Positions 10,864 to 21,959 are shown, counted from the first letter of the stretch. The stretch is 64,000 nt of DNA from Isoetes taiwanensis (GCA_021234155.1 JAJEKV010000036.1:2348996-2412995), one strand, 5' to 3'. The notes: a model not told the origin generated them from the sequence alone. Made by a program: numbers and translations.

Positions 10864-12374
10864 ATGTCTACTAGATTTGGAGCAAACTCGCTAACCTCTA
10901 TTGAAGTATTCAAAGGAGAGGGTGGATTTTAGATATGGAAACAAGGCATCAAACAAGTTCTTGAATTTGAAAAACTGTGGCATTTGATAGAAGAAGAAAG
11001 TGATAGGAGAACATCAACAATGGTGAGATCCAGGAATTCCATTGCAGGGGAGACAAGTGAAGCATCTGTTGGAGGAGGAGATAATGATTCTCCTATAGAC
11101 ACAAGAGGAACAACATGTTCAGAACCAGAAGATGAGTTCAAAATAATGGAAGCACAAGCTATCATAACTAGCAAGATGGGCACTGCTATTAAACTCAAGC
11201 TGAGAGGTATGAGCCCGAAGGAAATGTGGAAATATATGGTAAGCCAGTATGAAGTTAAAACATCTTCTCAAATTGATATGCTGGAAAAGCAACTAAGAAA
11301 GCTTAAATTATTTGAAAAAGATAATTTGACTAAATACTTGGAAAAGTTTGATTCTATAATTGCAGATTTAGAAGGAGCTGATGAGTATCAAATTTTGTCT
11401 TTGGCAAGATCTGTGTCTCATAACAATCAATTGGCAACATTAATCAGAAATGTTGCAAGATCCAAGGAGCACGCCATTCAAATGATTAGAACAGAATTTG
11501 AACAAAAGGCTGCTGTCTATGAAGATGATACATCTGCAGAGGTTCTGTACACAGGGAAACCAAAGAAAGGAGGAAATTTGAATAAAGAAACATTGGGGCC
11601 ATGTTACAATTGCAATCAATATAGACACTTGAAATCTGAATGTCCCAATGAGGGTAAGACTATTAGATGTTTTAATTGTGATGGAAAATGGCATATTGCT
11701 GTAAACTGTCCAAGTCCAAGAGGGACTTATGGAAAATCAAGAGGAAGTGGTAGATCTGCAAATGCAAGAGGAGGAGCTGGCAGAGGAAGGACTGGATTCA
11801 GAGGTAATCCATCAGTGAATATGGTCAAAGAAACAGTTGCTAATGAAGAAGAAGAAGATGACACTGCCGAGGTAAGAAAACTTGATAATGTTCTGACTGT
11901 TTCAAAAAATTTGAATGAGAAGGATAACAATTTGTTGATAATAGATTCAGGAGCTGAGAAAACCGTGACCTGTGACCAAGCATTATTAAAGGAGTGCAAG
12001 AAGAAAGATGCTGGCCATGTGCATTCGGGAGATGGAGCATTGAAAAGAATTGAAGATGCTGGCATATTGGAGATATTTGACTTAGAAGGAAATGCAGTAG
12101 AACTTAAGGATGTGTTGTGTGTTCCAGGCCTAATTTCAGTTTGTCAACTGGTGGATTTGGGATACAAGGTTCTGTTTGAAAAGTTAGAATGTAAGATTTT
12201 TCTTGGAAATAATATCAAGTTTGTTGGAAAAAGGATTGGAAATTTGTTTGGACTCGATTGTAAGCATATTCCAAGTCTGAATGTTGTTGAATACCCATCC
12301 TTAAGAACATGGCATAATAGGATGTGTACACAAACATGGATAACATTGGTATACTGCTCAAAAGAGGCCTCATA
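10864..12374 (+). pseudogene. Copia gag-protease, interrupted by an early stop
   Basis: The natural ATG is at 10864 (MSTRFGANS...), 12 bp after the primer-binding site. A TAG at 10930-10932 follows GGF, where Copia gag normally continues into a Trp-Lys motif (here IWKQGIKQVL). The frame then runs open to 12374. Visible parts: UBN2/gag region, two CCHC knuckles (CYNCNQYRHLKSEC, 11605-11646, and CFNCDGKWHIAVNC), an Arg/Gly-rich stretch, the aspartic protease motif LLIIDSGAEKTVTC (about 11930-11970), and the pre-integrase LRTWHNRM region. After that, the reading frame diverts into unrelated residues and stops, marking the deletion of integrase. Confidence 0.85.
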
Positions 12375-12381
12375 ACAGCAA

Positions 12382-13161
12382 ATGAAAAAGAAAACAGAAA
12401 TATGTTGTGTGCAGGTTGTAGATATATTGAAGTACTCAGGATTATCAAATTATACTTGGAATGAAGCTCTTGAAACTGCAGTATATATTCAAAATATCTT
12501 GCCATCTGTTAGCACAAAGGGAACAATACCTGAAATGTTATGGTCAGGAAAATTGCCTAATTATGAAAATCTAAGGGCCTATGGATGTTTGGCTTTTGCA
12601 CATGTACCAGAGCAGTTAAGAAGAAAACTTGATGACAGAGCATACATTACATACTTAGTGGGATATGACACAAATTCAAAGGCATACAGACTCTATGATC
12701 CTATACACAGAAAAATAATTGTAAGTAGAGATGTGGTATTTGATGAACATCAGTTTAATAGAAAAATTTCAAGGGTGAATGAGACAGATAAAGGGGAGAG
12801 TGAACAAGGCATTAATATAGAGGAAAAGTTAGCAGAACCAGACAGAGGGGTAGATCAAATTGAACAAAAGGATGTGATCAATGATGTTGAAGATGAAGAC
12901 ACGGTTGAAACAAAGGATCAAAACATAATGCATGACAAATTTGAAGAAGACATGTTTGCAGGTGATGAAATGGAAAAGACATGTTCACAAAATGAACAGA
13001 CTCATGAAAAACAAAAGGGAGAAGGCAGAAGAACTGAAGCTCAAATATTGAAGGACGAGAATCAAGGTTTAATTGAGTTGTATGGAAGAAATGAGTTGGG
13101 AAGGAGTAAAAGACTCCAGCATCATGAAGCTGCCTATAAAGTGGATTTGCACGTATACTAG
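12382..13161 (+). pseudogene. Copia integrase C-terminal remnant
   Basis: The frame gives the integrase tail of Copia: WNEALETAVYIQNILPS, GTIPEMLWSGKLPN, LRAYGCLAFAHVPEQLR, KLDDRA, YLVGYDTNSKAYRLYDP and IIVSRDVVFDE. A long acidic linker and RSKRLQHHEAAYK follow, the usual lead-in to reverse transcriptase, and then a stop. The DDE catalytic core upstream is missing. It is the 3' side of the internal deletion. Confidence 0.85.
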
Positions 13162-13537
13162 ATATCAGGGATTTGAGTTTTGTATGATTGAGGAATTTGG
13201 ACCCTTCAGCTTATATTGATTGTCTTCCATGTAGTAACATTGCATATTGGATTCATAGTAAATAGGATGAAAAATGTCATGTCCCTACCAAAACTAAGTG
13301 TATTAACAAAGATAAAATCCTCTGGTTTCCATTTCGATTTGAATCTAGTTTTTTTAAATTACAGTTATTAGCTGCAACCTTCCAACCCAAAGTAGTAGTC
13401 ATCAACTGTAGTACAATAGGACAAAATTGAATTTTTCTTTGGATAGCATACACGCTCTTGTATCATCTTTTTATGTTACAACTAATGTACATCTGCTGGG
13501 TTAGCCCAGACAAAAGAATGATATCAAATTTTCTATA
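13162..13537. other. NADK2 3' flank
   Basis: Between the Copia remnant and the distal NADK2 stop codon. It should hold the NADK2 3' UTR (minus strand) and the right end of the Copia insertion. No LTR and no other gene seen. Confidence 0.45.
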
Positions 13538-13741
13538 TTACAATGTCCCTTGTTCAATCCGCTGGTTCCAGCCAAAGCATCTTGACAGGCTAGCAAACCA
13601 ATCATCTGTTTGATCACGTTTATTTACAGTGGGCATGGGATGCTCACTCATACAAATACGTATGGAATCGCCTTTCTTTATGGGTTGTTTTTTCTTCCCA
13701 TCAAATGAGACAAAAGCAGAACTGCGAGCATCTTCAGGAAC
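13538..13741 (-). other. NADK2: NADK2 terminal exon, distal duplicate
   Basis: Seventy-five bases beyond the proximal exon's stop lies a second, equally complete version: acceptor AG at 13742-13743, then [60 protein letters not shown] and TAA. It starts in the same phase, so exon 7 can splice to either. The two differ at about a third of positions, yet both keep SFDGK, GDSI, HPMPTVN and W at the conserved places. Neither has a disabling change, which suggests mutually exclusive terminal exons rather than a dead copy. Confidence 0.85.
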
Positions 13742-16700
13742 CTGCCATATTAAAAGTGGAACAGTAATCAGGTTGATGGTAAAATTACCTCATTAGAGCT
13801 AAGGCCAGCCACATAGTCATGGCGCTAAAGCAAGGGCTTTCTGCTCTCTGCGGCCATTCCAACTAAAACAGCGAACAAGGCTGCAAAACCAGTCAGATGT
13901 CTGATCTGATCTGTTCACAGTTGGCATTGGATGTCCACTCATATGGATATGAATAGAATCTCCTTTCATGAGTTGCTGTCTCTTCTTTCCATCAAATGAC
14001 ACCCATGCACTACTTCGGGAATCATTTGGGACCTGCAAAGTAAGTTAAAAATATGCATATTTGTCTTTGGAATTTACGCCTGACAGCTTGGCTTGGGAAA
14101 ATAGTATTTCATTTAGTCAGACACAAGATGTGTTTCAAAGATGCATTACCTTCAGTTCGAGGAGTGCAGAATCAGGTAAGATCACTGGCCGAAATGACAA
14201 TGAGTGTGGGCAGATGGGAGTAAAAAGCATGCAAGGTACATTTGGGTGAACCTGCGAAACATTCAAGTTCAAAACAATATCATAGATACAGGCAAATCCA
14301 AATGACTAAGCAACACTCTATCTGGAAAAAACCATTTGCCCTATTAAATCTATAAACCAATGTACAAATATTTTGAAGGATAATAAATCTACCATTGATC
14401 CACCTGCAGCAGTTGAGTAAGCAGTGCTTCCTGTCGGAGTTGCCACTAGTACACCATCAGCCTGAACCTGCAAAGATTTATAACAGAGCTGGTGGCTGAG
14501 CAAGCTTGTCAATATTATATGCAAAATTTGGAACACTTAGCGAACAGATAGATATATGGGTAACTGCGAGTCACCTTTGTTATCAGGCGATTTCTTTCAT
14601 AGCATTCAATTTTGCAAAGGTAAGGGTTTGAGCCTCTATCAACAACCACTTCATTTAAAACTTCAAACACTTTGCCAGGAATTGCCATTCCGTTTCGGAA
14701 AATTTCACATCTTAATCGCATTCGTAATGTTATATATATTCCTTCAATATGCTGGTTGCCATGTATGATGGCATGCAGGTCATGCTTAAAGTCTTCAAAC
14801 TGCATTCAAAATAAATTAACACATACCAACATACGTACATACACCTGCCCAAGCCAAGGAATCAAACTTACAGGATGTGCAGTAAGGAATCCTAAAGAAC
14901 CAAGATTGAAAGATACAACGGGAGGAACAGCACTTCGAAATAGGTTTGATGCATGTAGGATTACTCCGTCACCACCTAGGCATACTACAAAGTCTACCCT
15001 TTCATGCAACTCACTGCAGCCAGAAGGAACCTCATAAATACTTGAAATTGATGATGCAATAATGACACAGGCACAATGTCTGAAACTTCTAGTCCGAACA
15101 AAAAATCAAACAGGAAGCCAAGGCCTCAGTTCCCCAGTCTGCTGGGCATCTTTACTCTAAAATTACCAGCTTCCATGTCTGAGGGATTCATCTTATGAAA
15201 TTCAAGACCTGTAATGATTATATTTTGTCCATCTACCAACCAATCAATGCAAGAAACTTAATCCTAACCAGCTTCCTCATTTCTCTCAAGAACATGCAAG
15301 ATAAGACAGGTTAGAGCATAAGTAACCTATTTATTTATATGATATATACATATGCATTGTTAACTGAATTTAGGAACAATCAAAATTGTTGTGTCCCGAG
15401 AAGTCCACTGATAGTAGCTGTCTCCTCTTGTTGAATAGGAAATAGACACTTCATATGAGGTGGTTTGTTAGTTCTGGGTTTATACAATGACCATGCTTGC
15501 AGATTTGGCGAAAGAAATAAATAGTCTAAGAATTTTCAAAAGCCCAGTGAAACCTAAGTAGCTTACAGCCCTATGTTGCATGACACCTGTGCCTGATCAC
15601 ACCGTGGTTTGTGCTTCCATGTTTAATTCTATAATAGGGTCCCTTTAAGTGGCTAATTTGCTGTTAAATGCGGACTTGTAAGGATGCAATGTACTACATT
15701 GTATTGAAATTTAACTTGGGAACTTGATATAAGTCATTTAAGACACCAAAGCTTGACTTGGGTATTATGCTCAACGATCTTGAAGCAGCTGACAAAAGAA
15801 CATCACGCATACCTTCTGTCCTGGTTGTAAAATGTTTGCACGAAGCCAAACCCAGGAAACCTTGCAAACCGATCATGCACCTCAGGTTCCACCATGACAT
15901 TTATGTTCTCCTTATGATGTAAGAATAAAGCCACCTGTAAAATGCACCCTACAACATTAAACGCATTCAAGTATGAGAAATAGAATCTAGGTGAGGTCTT
16001 GTAGCCTCAAGCAGACAACTAGTGCAAGCTGGAGAATAAAACAGAAACAAACTGGCATGTGATTTATGCACCATTTTTGCTTCTTCTGTGAGCTCATCCC
16101 CAAGTTTCTTCAGCAAAAGAGCCGTCTTGGGGGCTGTCTTCCACATGAGCATTTGCTGCTGGGTACTGGGATGGGTAAATGCCAGTGTTGATTCTGTCAC
16201 CTTTTCTCGAGTGCAAGTGAAACCATCTGTCCTCACTAAATACATCTCTGCTTTCTTCCTCGATTGCAGTCTGACAACGCCAGTTCTTGAAGTGCACATG
16301 TCACCCTCCACATCATTATCAGATGCAAAATACTTCTCATTCTCGGACTCCCTAGCTGCACCATTATTATTTATGAGAGTCTTTGTTTCTTCATCTAACT
16401 GATTTGAAGCACTTTTGGATACGGAAATGGCAGATGTTGGAACCTCAAATTTTGAACCAAAATTCTCTATGTTATCCTTCTTCAAGTCCTTGTCAACTTC
16501 AATTGATTTGAGATTTTCATTCAACTGAGAGTTGAGGTTACTAACAATTGATCCTTGGACTCCAGCAACAGGTAACCATTGCCCAGCCGGTCCTGCTATA
16601 TTAGATTGAACGGGAGTTTTATATGTCATTGATCTCCACTTAAGGCCCTTGGAAAAACTAGCTGGGATGGTTTTTCTCCGCTGGAAAAATTGTGACATGT

Positions 16701-19116
16701 GCTTCCTTGAAAATACATTTGGACCAGGTCTTTGCGCATCAAAAGGTTTCGTTGTGTCCTTTATTTTAGCCAGATCATTACATGAAAATGAAGCATCTTT
16801 AGCATCTTCCTGCACATCTTCATTTACCGAAAAAGAATTATTGTCTAGAAGTTCATTATTGTGAGCAGGAAATTTGTCAACTGATTCAAACACAGTCATG
16901 GCTTCTTGGCCGGTAACAGTCATATCTGTACGTGAAACGAAATCCCGCCACCTTGAGATCATGGTACTTGTTCTCCTCACACCAGCTTGACAATGTAAAT
17001 ATAGCGTCTTGCCTTTGTTTTCAGCTACAAATTTTGTGAATTCTCTAACTTGTTCCACAGAAGGAGGGGTACCAATTTTTATTGGAAGTTTTATAAGCCT
17101 TAATTTCCCTGAGCTGACAGCTTTATTCAATGCAGAATCAAGAAGTACGTCATTGACATCCTCTTCCCTCAGGTCTACAATTATCTCTAATTTGTTTTGC
17201 AGTAACCAAACTAGACCTTGCTTGGTAAACTGCCCACCAGTCCAAAAGTAAGGTATATCATCCTTCTTTCCAAGTGCAGATTGTTGACGAGTAACAACTG
17301 CAAAATTAGGGATATCTTCATGACGAGGGGCTCCTTCAGGACGAGGGTAACCTGCATCCAGGCAGATAGTCTTAAGTCTTTGAAGTGATTCATAGACGGC
17401 CCGGTTTCTATTCACAGGCAGGAAACACTGTACTGCATTTTGAAAGGAATCACAACATTTCCTCATCTTTGATCGGAAATGAGCAAGACGAGGAGTGGGT
17501 GCTGCTGGAGCTGAGACTATGGTACTGTCCCATGCTGCAAAAATCTCTTGTCTACCTTGTTGAAGGGTTGTTCCTATACATGCCAATTCTGAAACTAGTT
17601 TATCCTCCAAAGAAGACATCGGGACATAACGCTCAGATAGGGATGTCTGGACGCTTATAGCTGCATTTTCAACAGATGCATTGGAGCTGCTCATGCTACA
17701 AAGAGAATCCATGACAACTGCATGAAGCTGGTCAGCAAGCCTTTGTATACGGCAGAATGCCTCAATTTCCGCAAGGTCTCCAGGAAGTGGTCCAGAGCGA
17801 AAATCGTATATTTCCTCCATCTGACATCAAATACATCACAACCACCATACATCAAATGGAAATCCATATCCCTATTGCAACAAACGTGCCACGACTACCA
17901 AAAACTAGTGTATGATTAAGTCCTTGATTTCATCTTTGAATTTGCACTAACCTACCTTTTTGGTCTGTGGATTGCCTGGATAGTGTACTCAGATGTAGCA
18001 TGTGTACTCGGATGAAATTGAAAGAAAAGAGTATGCAGACCAACATCTAAGAGGCCTAAGTTCTCGAACAAAGGCAAAGAAAGTATCTGGTTCCTACTGA
18101 ACCATAGTTCTCTGGCATATAACTACTGCCTATAATACTTGCAGATGTGTCCATAATGCATAATACTGTTTCCCTTGAGCAGCAAGTGCGCCAAAAGCAT
18201 ATGACTTATTCATGTCAGAGTTTTACTTAAGCAGCAAGTGCGCCAAAAGCATATTACTTATTCATGCCAAAGTTTTCCTTGAACAACGAGTGCGCCAAAA
18301 GCATATTACTTATCCATGTCAAAGTTTCTTGATGTTCTGATTCAAACAGGTACTGATTTGGAGGTTTTTTAGGTGTTTTATAGGACTTAAATGTTATATT
18401 ACAGAAAATTTGAAACAGCGTCATATGAAAAATCAAGACAAATTAAATGGGAACTGTCTCAGAAGAACTCTCATGAATATATATAGTACAGAAGAGTTTC
18501 AATATTGTCTGTCATGGATAATCGATGTCTTCTTCTGCTCCGAGCTTTATTTGCTCTATCCAAATTAGTTATAGTTAGGTTCAGCCCTGCATTCTGCCAG
18601 GCACGTGCCAGGAGACTTTAATGGTGATGATCCCAACCCAAATGCCTTAAAAAACATGTTCTTTCTACTTTAGTTAATGCAGATGATTAATCAGTTAAAA
18701 AGTCATGTTTGTGAGTTTCCTACTACCACACATCATTTAAGATGACGCACCTCAGGAGATTGCAGCTCAAATGCTTTTGACTTAAATTCCAATTGACGAA
18801 CTTCATTACCATGACTAAAGCCAAACAACTTGTTGACACCAGCATAACCTCCCAAATATGCTGCAAATTGCAAATTCCCACTTTCTGATACAAATCTTCC
18901 CAAATGAGTTGACAAACACATATAACATGTTCCTCTCACCAGGCACACCCTAAAAACACAGCTTCTACCTCCTTTTGGATTAATTCCAGCTGAATCCGAA
19001 CAACCCACAAAGATGGCATTTGCAGACCTATGATTTGGATGGATCGCCCATAATGGAGAGAATTTAAAACCAAAGGCAAGATACGTAGGTGGGCCGAATA
19101 GATGAAGTGAAGCCAT
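13538..19116 (-). CDS. NADK2: Plastid NAD kinase 2, eight coding exons
   Basis: Phosphorylates NAD to NADP in the chloroplast stroma. Exons (minus strand, all joining in frame with GT-AG introns): 19116-18751, 17820-16072, 15934-15813, 15013-14872, 14799-14575, 14467-14393, 14251-14150, then 14032-13817 or 13741-13538. The product is about 998 or 994 residues, close to the roughly 985 of Arabidopsis NADK2. Residues 1 to about 70 look like a plastid transit peptide (MASLHLF start). About 315-415 is a dual-specificity-phosphatase-like domain with HCQAGVRRT (Cys399, Arg405). The 550-680 region carries [20 protein letters not shown] and [14 protein letters not shown], conserved in plant NADK2. 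The kinase domain has GGDG at 759-762, NE at 842-843 and [10 protein letters not shown] at 877-886. No stop or frameshift interrupts it, so it is probably functional. The start is the first in-frame ATG of a transit-like exon. Transcript structure is predicted, not observed. Confidence 0.93.
13817..14032 (-). other. NADK2: NADK2 terminal exon, proximal copy
   Basis: An AG acceptor (14033-14034) is followed by [40 protein letters not shown] and a [20 protein letters not shown] tail, then four extra residues and TGA. It joins exon 7 (ending LELK) in frame. Its ending resembles the QKAL end of angiosperm NADK2, plus ALAP. It encodes the last beta-strand and C-terminal part of the kinase fold. 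Confidence 0.88.
18178..18335. repeat. 52-53 bp tandem repeat in NADK2 intron 1
   Basis: Three imperfect copies of AGCAAGTGCGCCAAAAGCAT followed by an A/T-rich TTACTTATTCATGYCAAAGTTTT-like segment start near 18181, 18233 and 18286. It lies inside the 930-bp first intron of NADK2. No function evident. Confidence 0.7.
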
Positions 19117-19468
19117 GAATTATGAAGCTGATCAAGGACTTAGTCCCATGGATTGTATCTCTGACCAGGAATAGACACAGTGGGCATGGATAAATAAAAA
19201 TTTCCAGAAGTCGAAAATCGCGGTCGATCAGACAAGAATCTGTTGTTCGAAACGAAGAGGCTTTCCCGGCCACATGTAGAGGATTTAGGAACTGTACCTG
19301 TGTAAGGCAGCACTCCTCTAAACCCCTCGCCCAACGCAACGGCATCCTTGGCTTCGAAGACAAAGATTGTAGTGCCACGTGGAAGCAGATATCTATTGGC
19401 TACGTATTCAACGTCCACAAAAACACTAAAAGCCATGCACACAAATACAGGCCAAACTCAAAGATTCC

Positions 19469-19707
19469 TTATCGGACTCTCTAGTGTAAAGGGAGAGTCC
19501 GATAATTAAGTTATCACTCCTATCTAGTAATCACCCTTAGGTGTGATAACTAGTTATCAGCCCGATAAGGTGGTTATCGGTCTTCGCCTCGGCCGATAAC
19601 CAAAAATGCGTCACAGCGGGCCTCGGCCTTACGTGCCAAATATCTGGCCTCGGACGTACAACCTTGTGACATATTTTTGGTTATCGGCCTCGGCTAGACC
19701 GATAACC
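19469..19707. repeat. Cluster of GTTATCGG inverted repeats upstream of NADK2
   Basis: A 13-bp inverted pair TTATCGGACTCTC (19469-19481) / GAGAGTCCGATAA (19493-19505) is followed by a larger one. GGTTATCGGTC with GGCCGATAACCAAAAAT (19572-19607) pairs with ATTTTTGGTTATCGGCC and GACCGATAACC (19673-19707). Further palindromes (GTGATAACTAG, TGATAATTAATTATCA at about 19779) follow. It lies 350-600 bp upstream of the NADK2 ATG and just outside the big transposon. It could be a small foldback element or a GATAA-rich promoter segment. Confidence 0.6.
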
Positions 19708-19824
19708 TTACCTTGTAGCTCGCAATCCAAGGGTGGCCTTCCTGCATATTAAATTCACACACAAACTATTGGGCAGACTGATAATTAATTATCAGTACTG
19801 GAGGAGTGCTTATAATTAATTATC

Positions 19825-20300
19825 TTATCTAGCTTACTTGCGAAGATAGCTCGAGAAAACACTTGCATCTTATGCTTATGAGCTATTAATCATTGCAAAA
19901 TTAACACTACAAGGGCTAATGGGGGATTGATTTGCAAGGGGTCTGTATAATACATGTGCATGGGCAGAGAAGGGGTTTTTTGAAATTTCAAAGTACGTAT
20001 ACATAAGATAGGTGATACGTTTTGGCGCCACGGGTGTAAGGTTTTTTACGGTTTCGTCAGGGTTTTCTTGGCTTTGCACAGGAACTAGAGATATGTTTGA
20101 GGGCTAGAGCTTGGTTGCTGGATGCCTGAGATAAGTTTGAGGGTCGTTCGAGTTTTGGAGGTGAGTTTTCCATTGTCTTTTTTTTGCTGTACGCTCCAAA
20201 ACTCTTAGTTGCAAGGTAGACTTCTCATATTTTATCTGCCCTAAAACTTGTGAAGCAGATCGAAGAAGACCCTTTTGAAGTTATTTGGTGTGTGTAACGA
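19825..20300 (+). repeat. Left terminal inverted repeat
   Basis: Matches the complement of 27671-28161 nearly throughout, including TTACTTGCG(A/G)AGATAGCTCG, GGTGTAAGGTTTTTTACGG, a T-run near 20180 and GAAGTTATTTGGTGTGTGTA at the inner end. Small indels and scattered substitutions separate the arms. Confidence 0.88.
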
Positions 20301-20543
20301 TTACTTTGTAAGCTTGTTTTTTTTGTTTTTTGTTACTACCAAGTATTGCAACTAACAAGATGACTATTTTCAGGATATCCCATTCAACGGTAGGCATAAT
20401 GGCATCCAAGCTCAAGAATTTTATTCCCAGTTTGCAATGTGGAGGCTCTCCCGATGGACTAGAAACTCCATAGCCAGCTGGATCTTGCTTCTTTCCTTGA
20501 AGTTTGATTATTAACCCTAAATGGGATCTTTGCTTCTTTCCAG

Positions 20544-20898
20544 ATTGGCGTTGACATTGTGAAACGAGCTTTATATTACCCTATTAAACTCATTGCAAAG
20601 AATGTTGGGATGAACGGAAGTGTAGCAAGTAAGAAAGTTCTTATCTATTCTGCTTTCCATTGTGAATTTACTTGGCTATTTGTGTGGGAAATTTAGGTAT
20701 TATCTAATGATGACCTGAAGTATGGGTAATCTGGCTTGATGGTAGCCTACATTATTGATCTAGGTAAGGTTAGTCCTGGGGAGTCAAATTAGGGTTTGAA
20801 GTTCTTGCTCCAACCTTATGCAAAAATATTCTTTTCGCAGGTGGTAAAGTGCTGCCTAAAACATGCAGGTTCTATAGCTAAGGCATTCCTTACATCAG

Positions 20899-20968
<70 letters not shown>

Positions 20969-21020
20969 ACAGTAGCCAGAGCCTACTTCAACTGAAAATC
21001 CAATGGATAAAGGTATGGTT
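20544..21020 (+). pseudogene. Captured chaperonin-60 beta (plastid) fragment
   Basis: Three pieces in order match the C-terminal part of plastid Cpn60 beta. After an intact TTTCCAG acceptor: [20 protein letters not shown] then [12 protein letters not shown] (20544-20635). KYG, a stop, then LMVAYIIDLGKV (about 20715-20770). VVKCCLKHAGSIAKAFLTS (about 20841-20897), a run of Val codons from the GTT microsatellite, then a stop and PEPTSTENPMDK (to about 21016). The family's GroEL-like subunit folds Rubisco and other stromal proteins. Stops, the missing N-terminal three quarters, and the position inside the terminal repeats mark it as a captured, dead fragment with intron remnants, so it was taken from genomic DNA. 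Confidence 0.8.
20898..20968 (+). repeat. (GTT)n microsatellite, about 23 units
   Basis: A pure GTT run sits exactly where Cpn60 beta encodes its Val-rich 'DVVVV' stretch, so the repeat appears to have grown from a natural run of Val codons after the fragment lost its function. Confidence 0.95.
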
Positions 21021-21190
21021 TAATGAGGGTAAATTAGTTGTTGATTGAATTAGCATGCTTCTAACATATAATATTATGGATATTAGAGGACATGCTTTTG
21101 GCCTATAGGAAATGCTTGTTAATTCAAGCCAAAGAAGTCAAATCAGCACATAACACATAACTAACAACACATAACTAACAACACATAACT

Positions 21191-21612
21191 ATCATTAACA
21201 TTAATTAATACAAACCATTGCATTCCACGCTTAAAAATAAAATTCCCCCTTAAACCCCCTTTGGTTTGGGTGCATATTCACACGGGGGGTTACTCCGGGC
21301 AACGAGAGCTGTCGGATGAGCATATTTGCCCTTTATTCCAAGATCTGGACCGTATATAGCGATCCTCGTTTGTGGGGTATGCATGTACAAGTTTTTGTAT
21401 ACTATATATTAAAGTTTGCAAAATACTATAAGGTTTGAGAGAATGTACTTAATGGTGTTAATTTTGTACATGTATTGTAAATATGTTTTTGGGGCTCTCG
21501 CTGCCCTACGTAACCCCCCGTGTGAATATGCACCCAAACCAAAGGGGGTTTAAGGGGGAATTTTATTTTTAAGCGTGGAATGCAATGGTTTGTATTAATT
21601 AATGTTAATGAT
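21191..21612. mobile_element. Nested foldback element (MITE-like)
   Basis: Arms of about 103 bp, 21191-21293 and 21510-21612, are almost perfect inverted copies. They run from ATCATTAACATTAATTAATA through CATTGCATTCCACGC to CACGGGGGGTTAC. The 216-bp loop is unrelated AT-rich sequence. There is no coding capacity. Near identity of the arms makes it much younger than its host transposon. Short AACACATAACTAAC repeats precede it. Confidence 0.85.
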
Positions 21613-21639
21613 ATGTTAGTTATACTAAAAAAAAATTTT

Positions 21640-21950
21640 GGCCCTTCGGGCCCTAACAAAAGAAAACAAAACCAAATAAACAAACAAGCAATTTATAACA
21701 ATACAACATATACACAGTCCAAACTCCCTTGAGTGAATATCTAGCATCTAAACCAAAAAGAAAGTCATATAATCATTGTTTATTGTTATATATTGTTATA
21801 TGTTTGTGAGATCTGTGAAGAACAAAAAGCTTAGGGCCTATAGAATATAAAAATCATAAAAACAATGCAAATGAAAACATGTACACAAACTAGCATAAGG
21901 GGTTTTGATTTCATTTGTACACAAACTAGCATAAGTGGTTTTGATGGGAT
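21640..21950. other. Transposon interior, nothing recognised
   Basis: A short hairpin GGCCCTTCGGGCC lies at about 21640-21655. Otherwise AT-rich sequence without coding features. Confidence 0.35.
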
Positions 21951-21959
21951 CAAATGGGA

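Larger units (their letters stand above)
10205..13161 (+). mobile_element. Defective Ty1/Copia retrotransposon
   Basis: Order: 5' LTR (10205-10839), primer-binding site (10841-10852), gag with two zinc knuckles, protease, pre-integrase segment, then a jump into the integrase C-terminal region and the charged linker that normally precedes reverse transcriptase. The reverse transcriptase, RNase H and 3' LTR are absent; the frame ends at 13161 and host-like sequence follows. A large part of the integrase catalytic core is also missing. The copy cannot move by itself. Its gag frame is otherwise long and open, so it is fairly young, or was preserved by chance. Confidence 0.85.

Noticed and set aside
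10929-12065. Antisense open frames across Copia gag (10929-11198, 11440-11694, 11727-12065)
   Set aside because: Shadows of the gag-protease frame, with Ser/Leu-rich antisense composition.
19140-19442. Upstream minus-strand frame of about 100 codons as the true first exon of NADK2
   Set aside because: It is in a different frame from the transit-peptide exon and ends in a stop at 19140 before any donor; more likely 5' UTR or flank.
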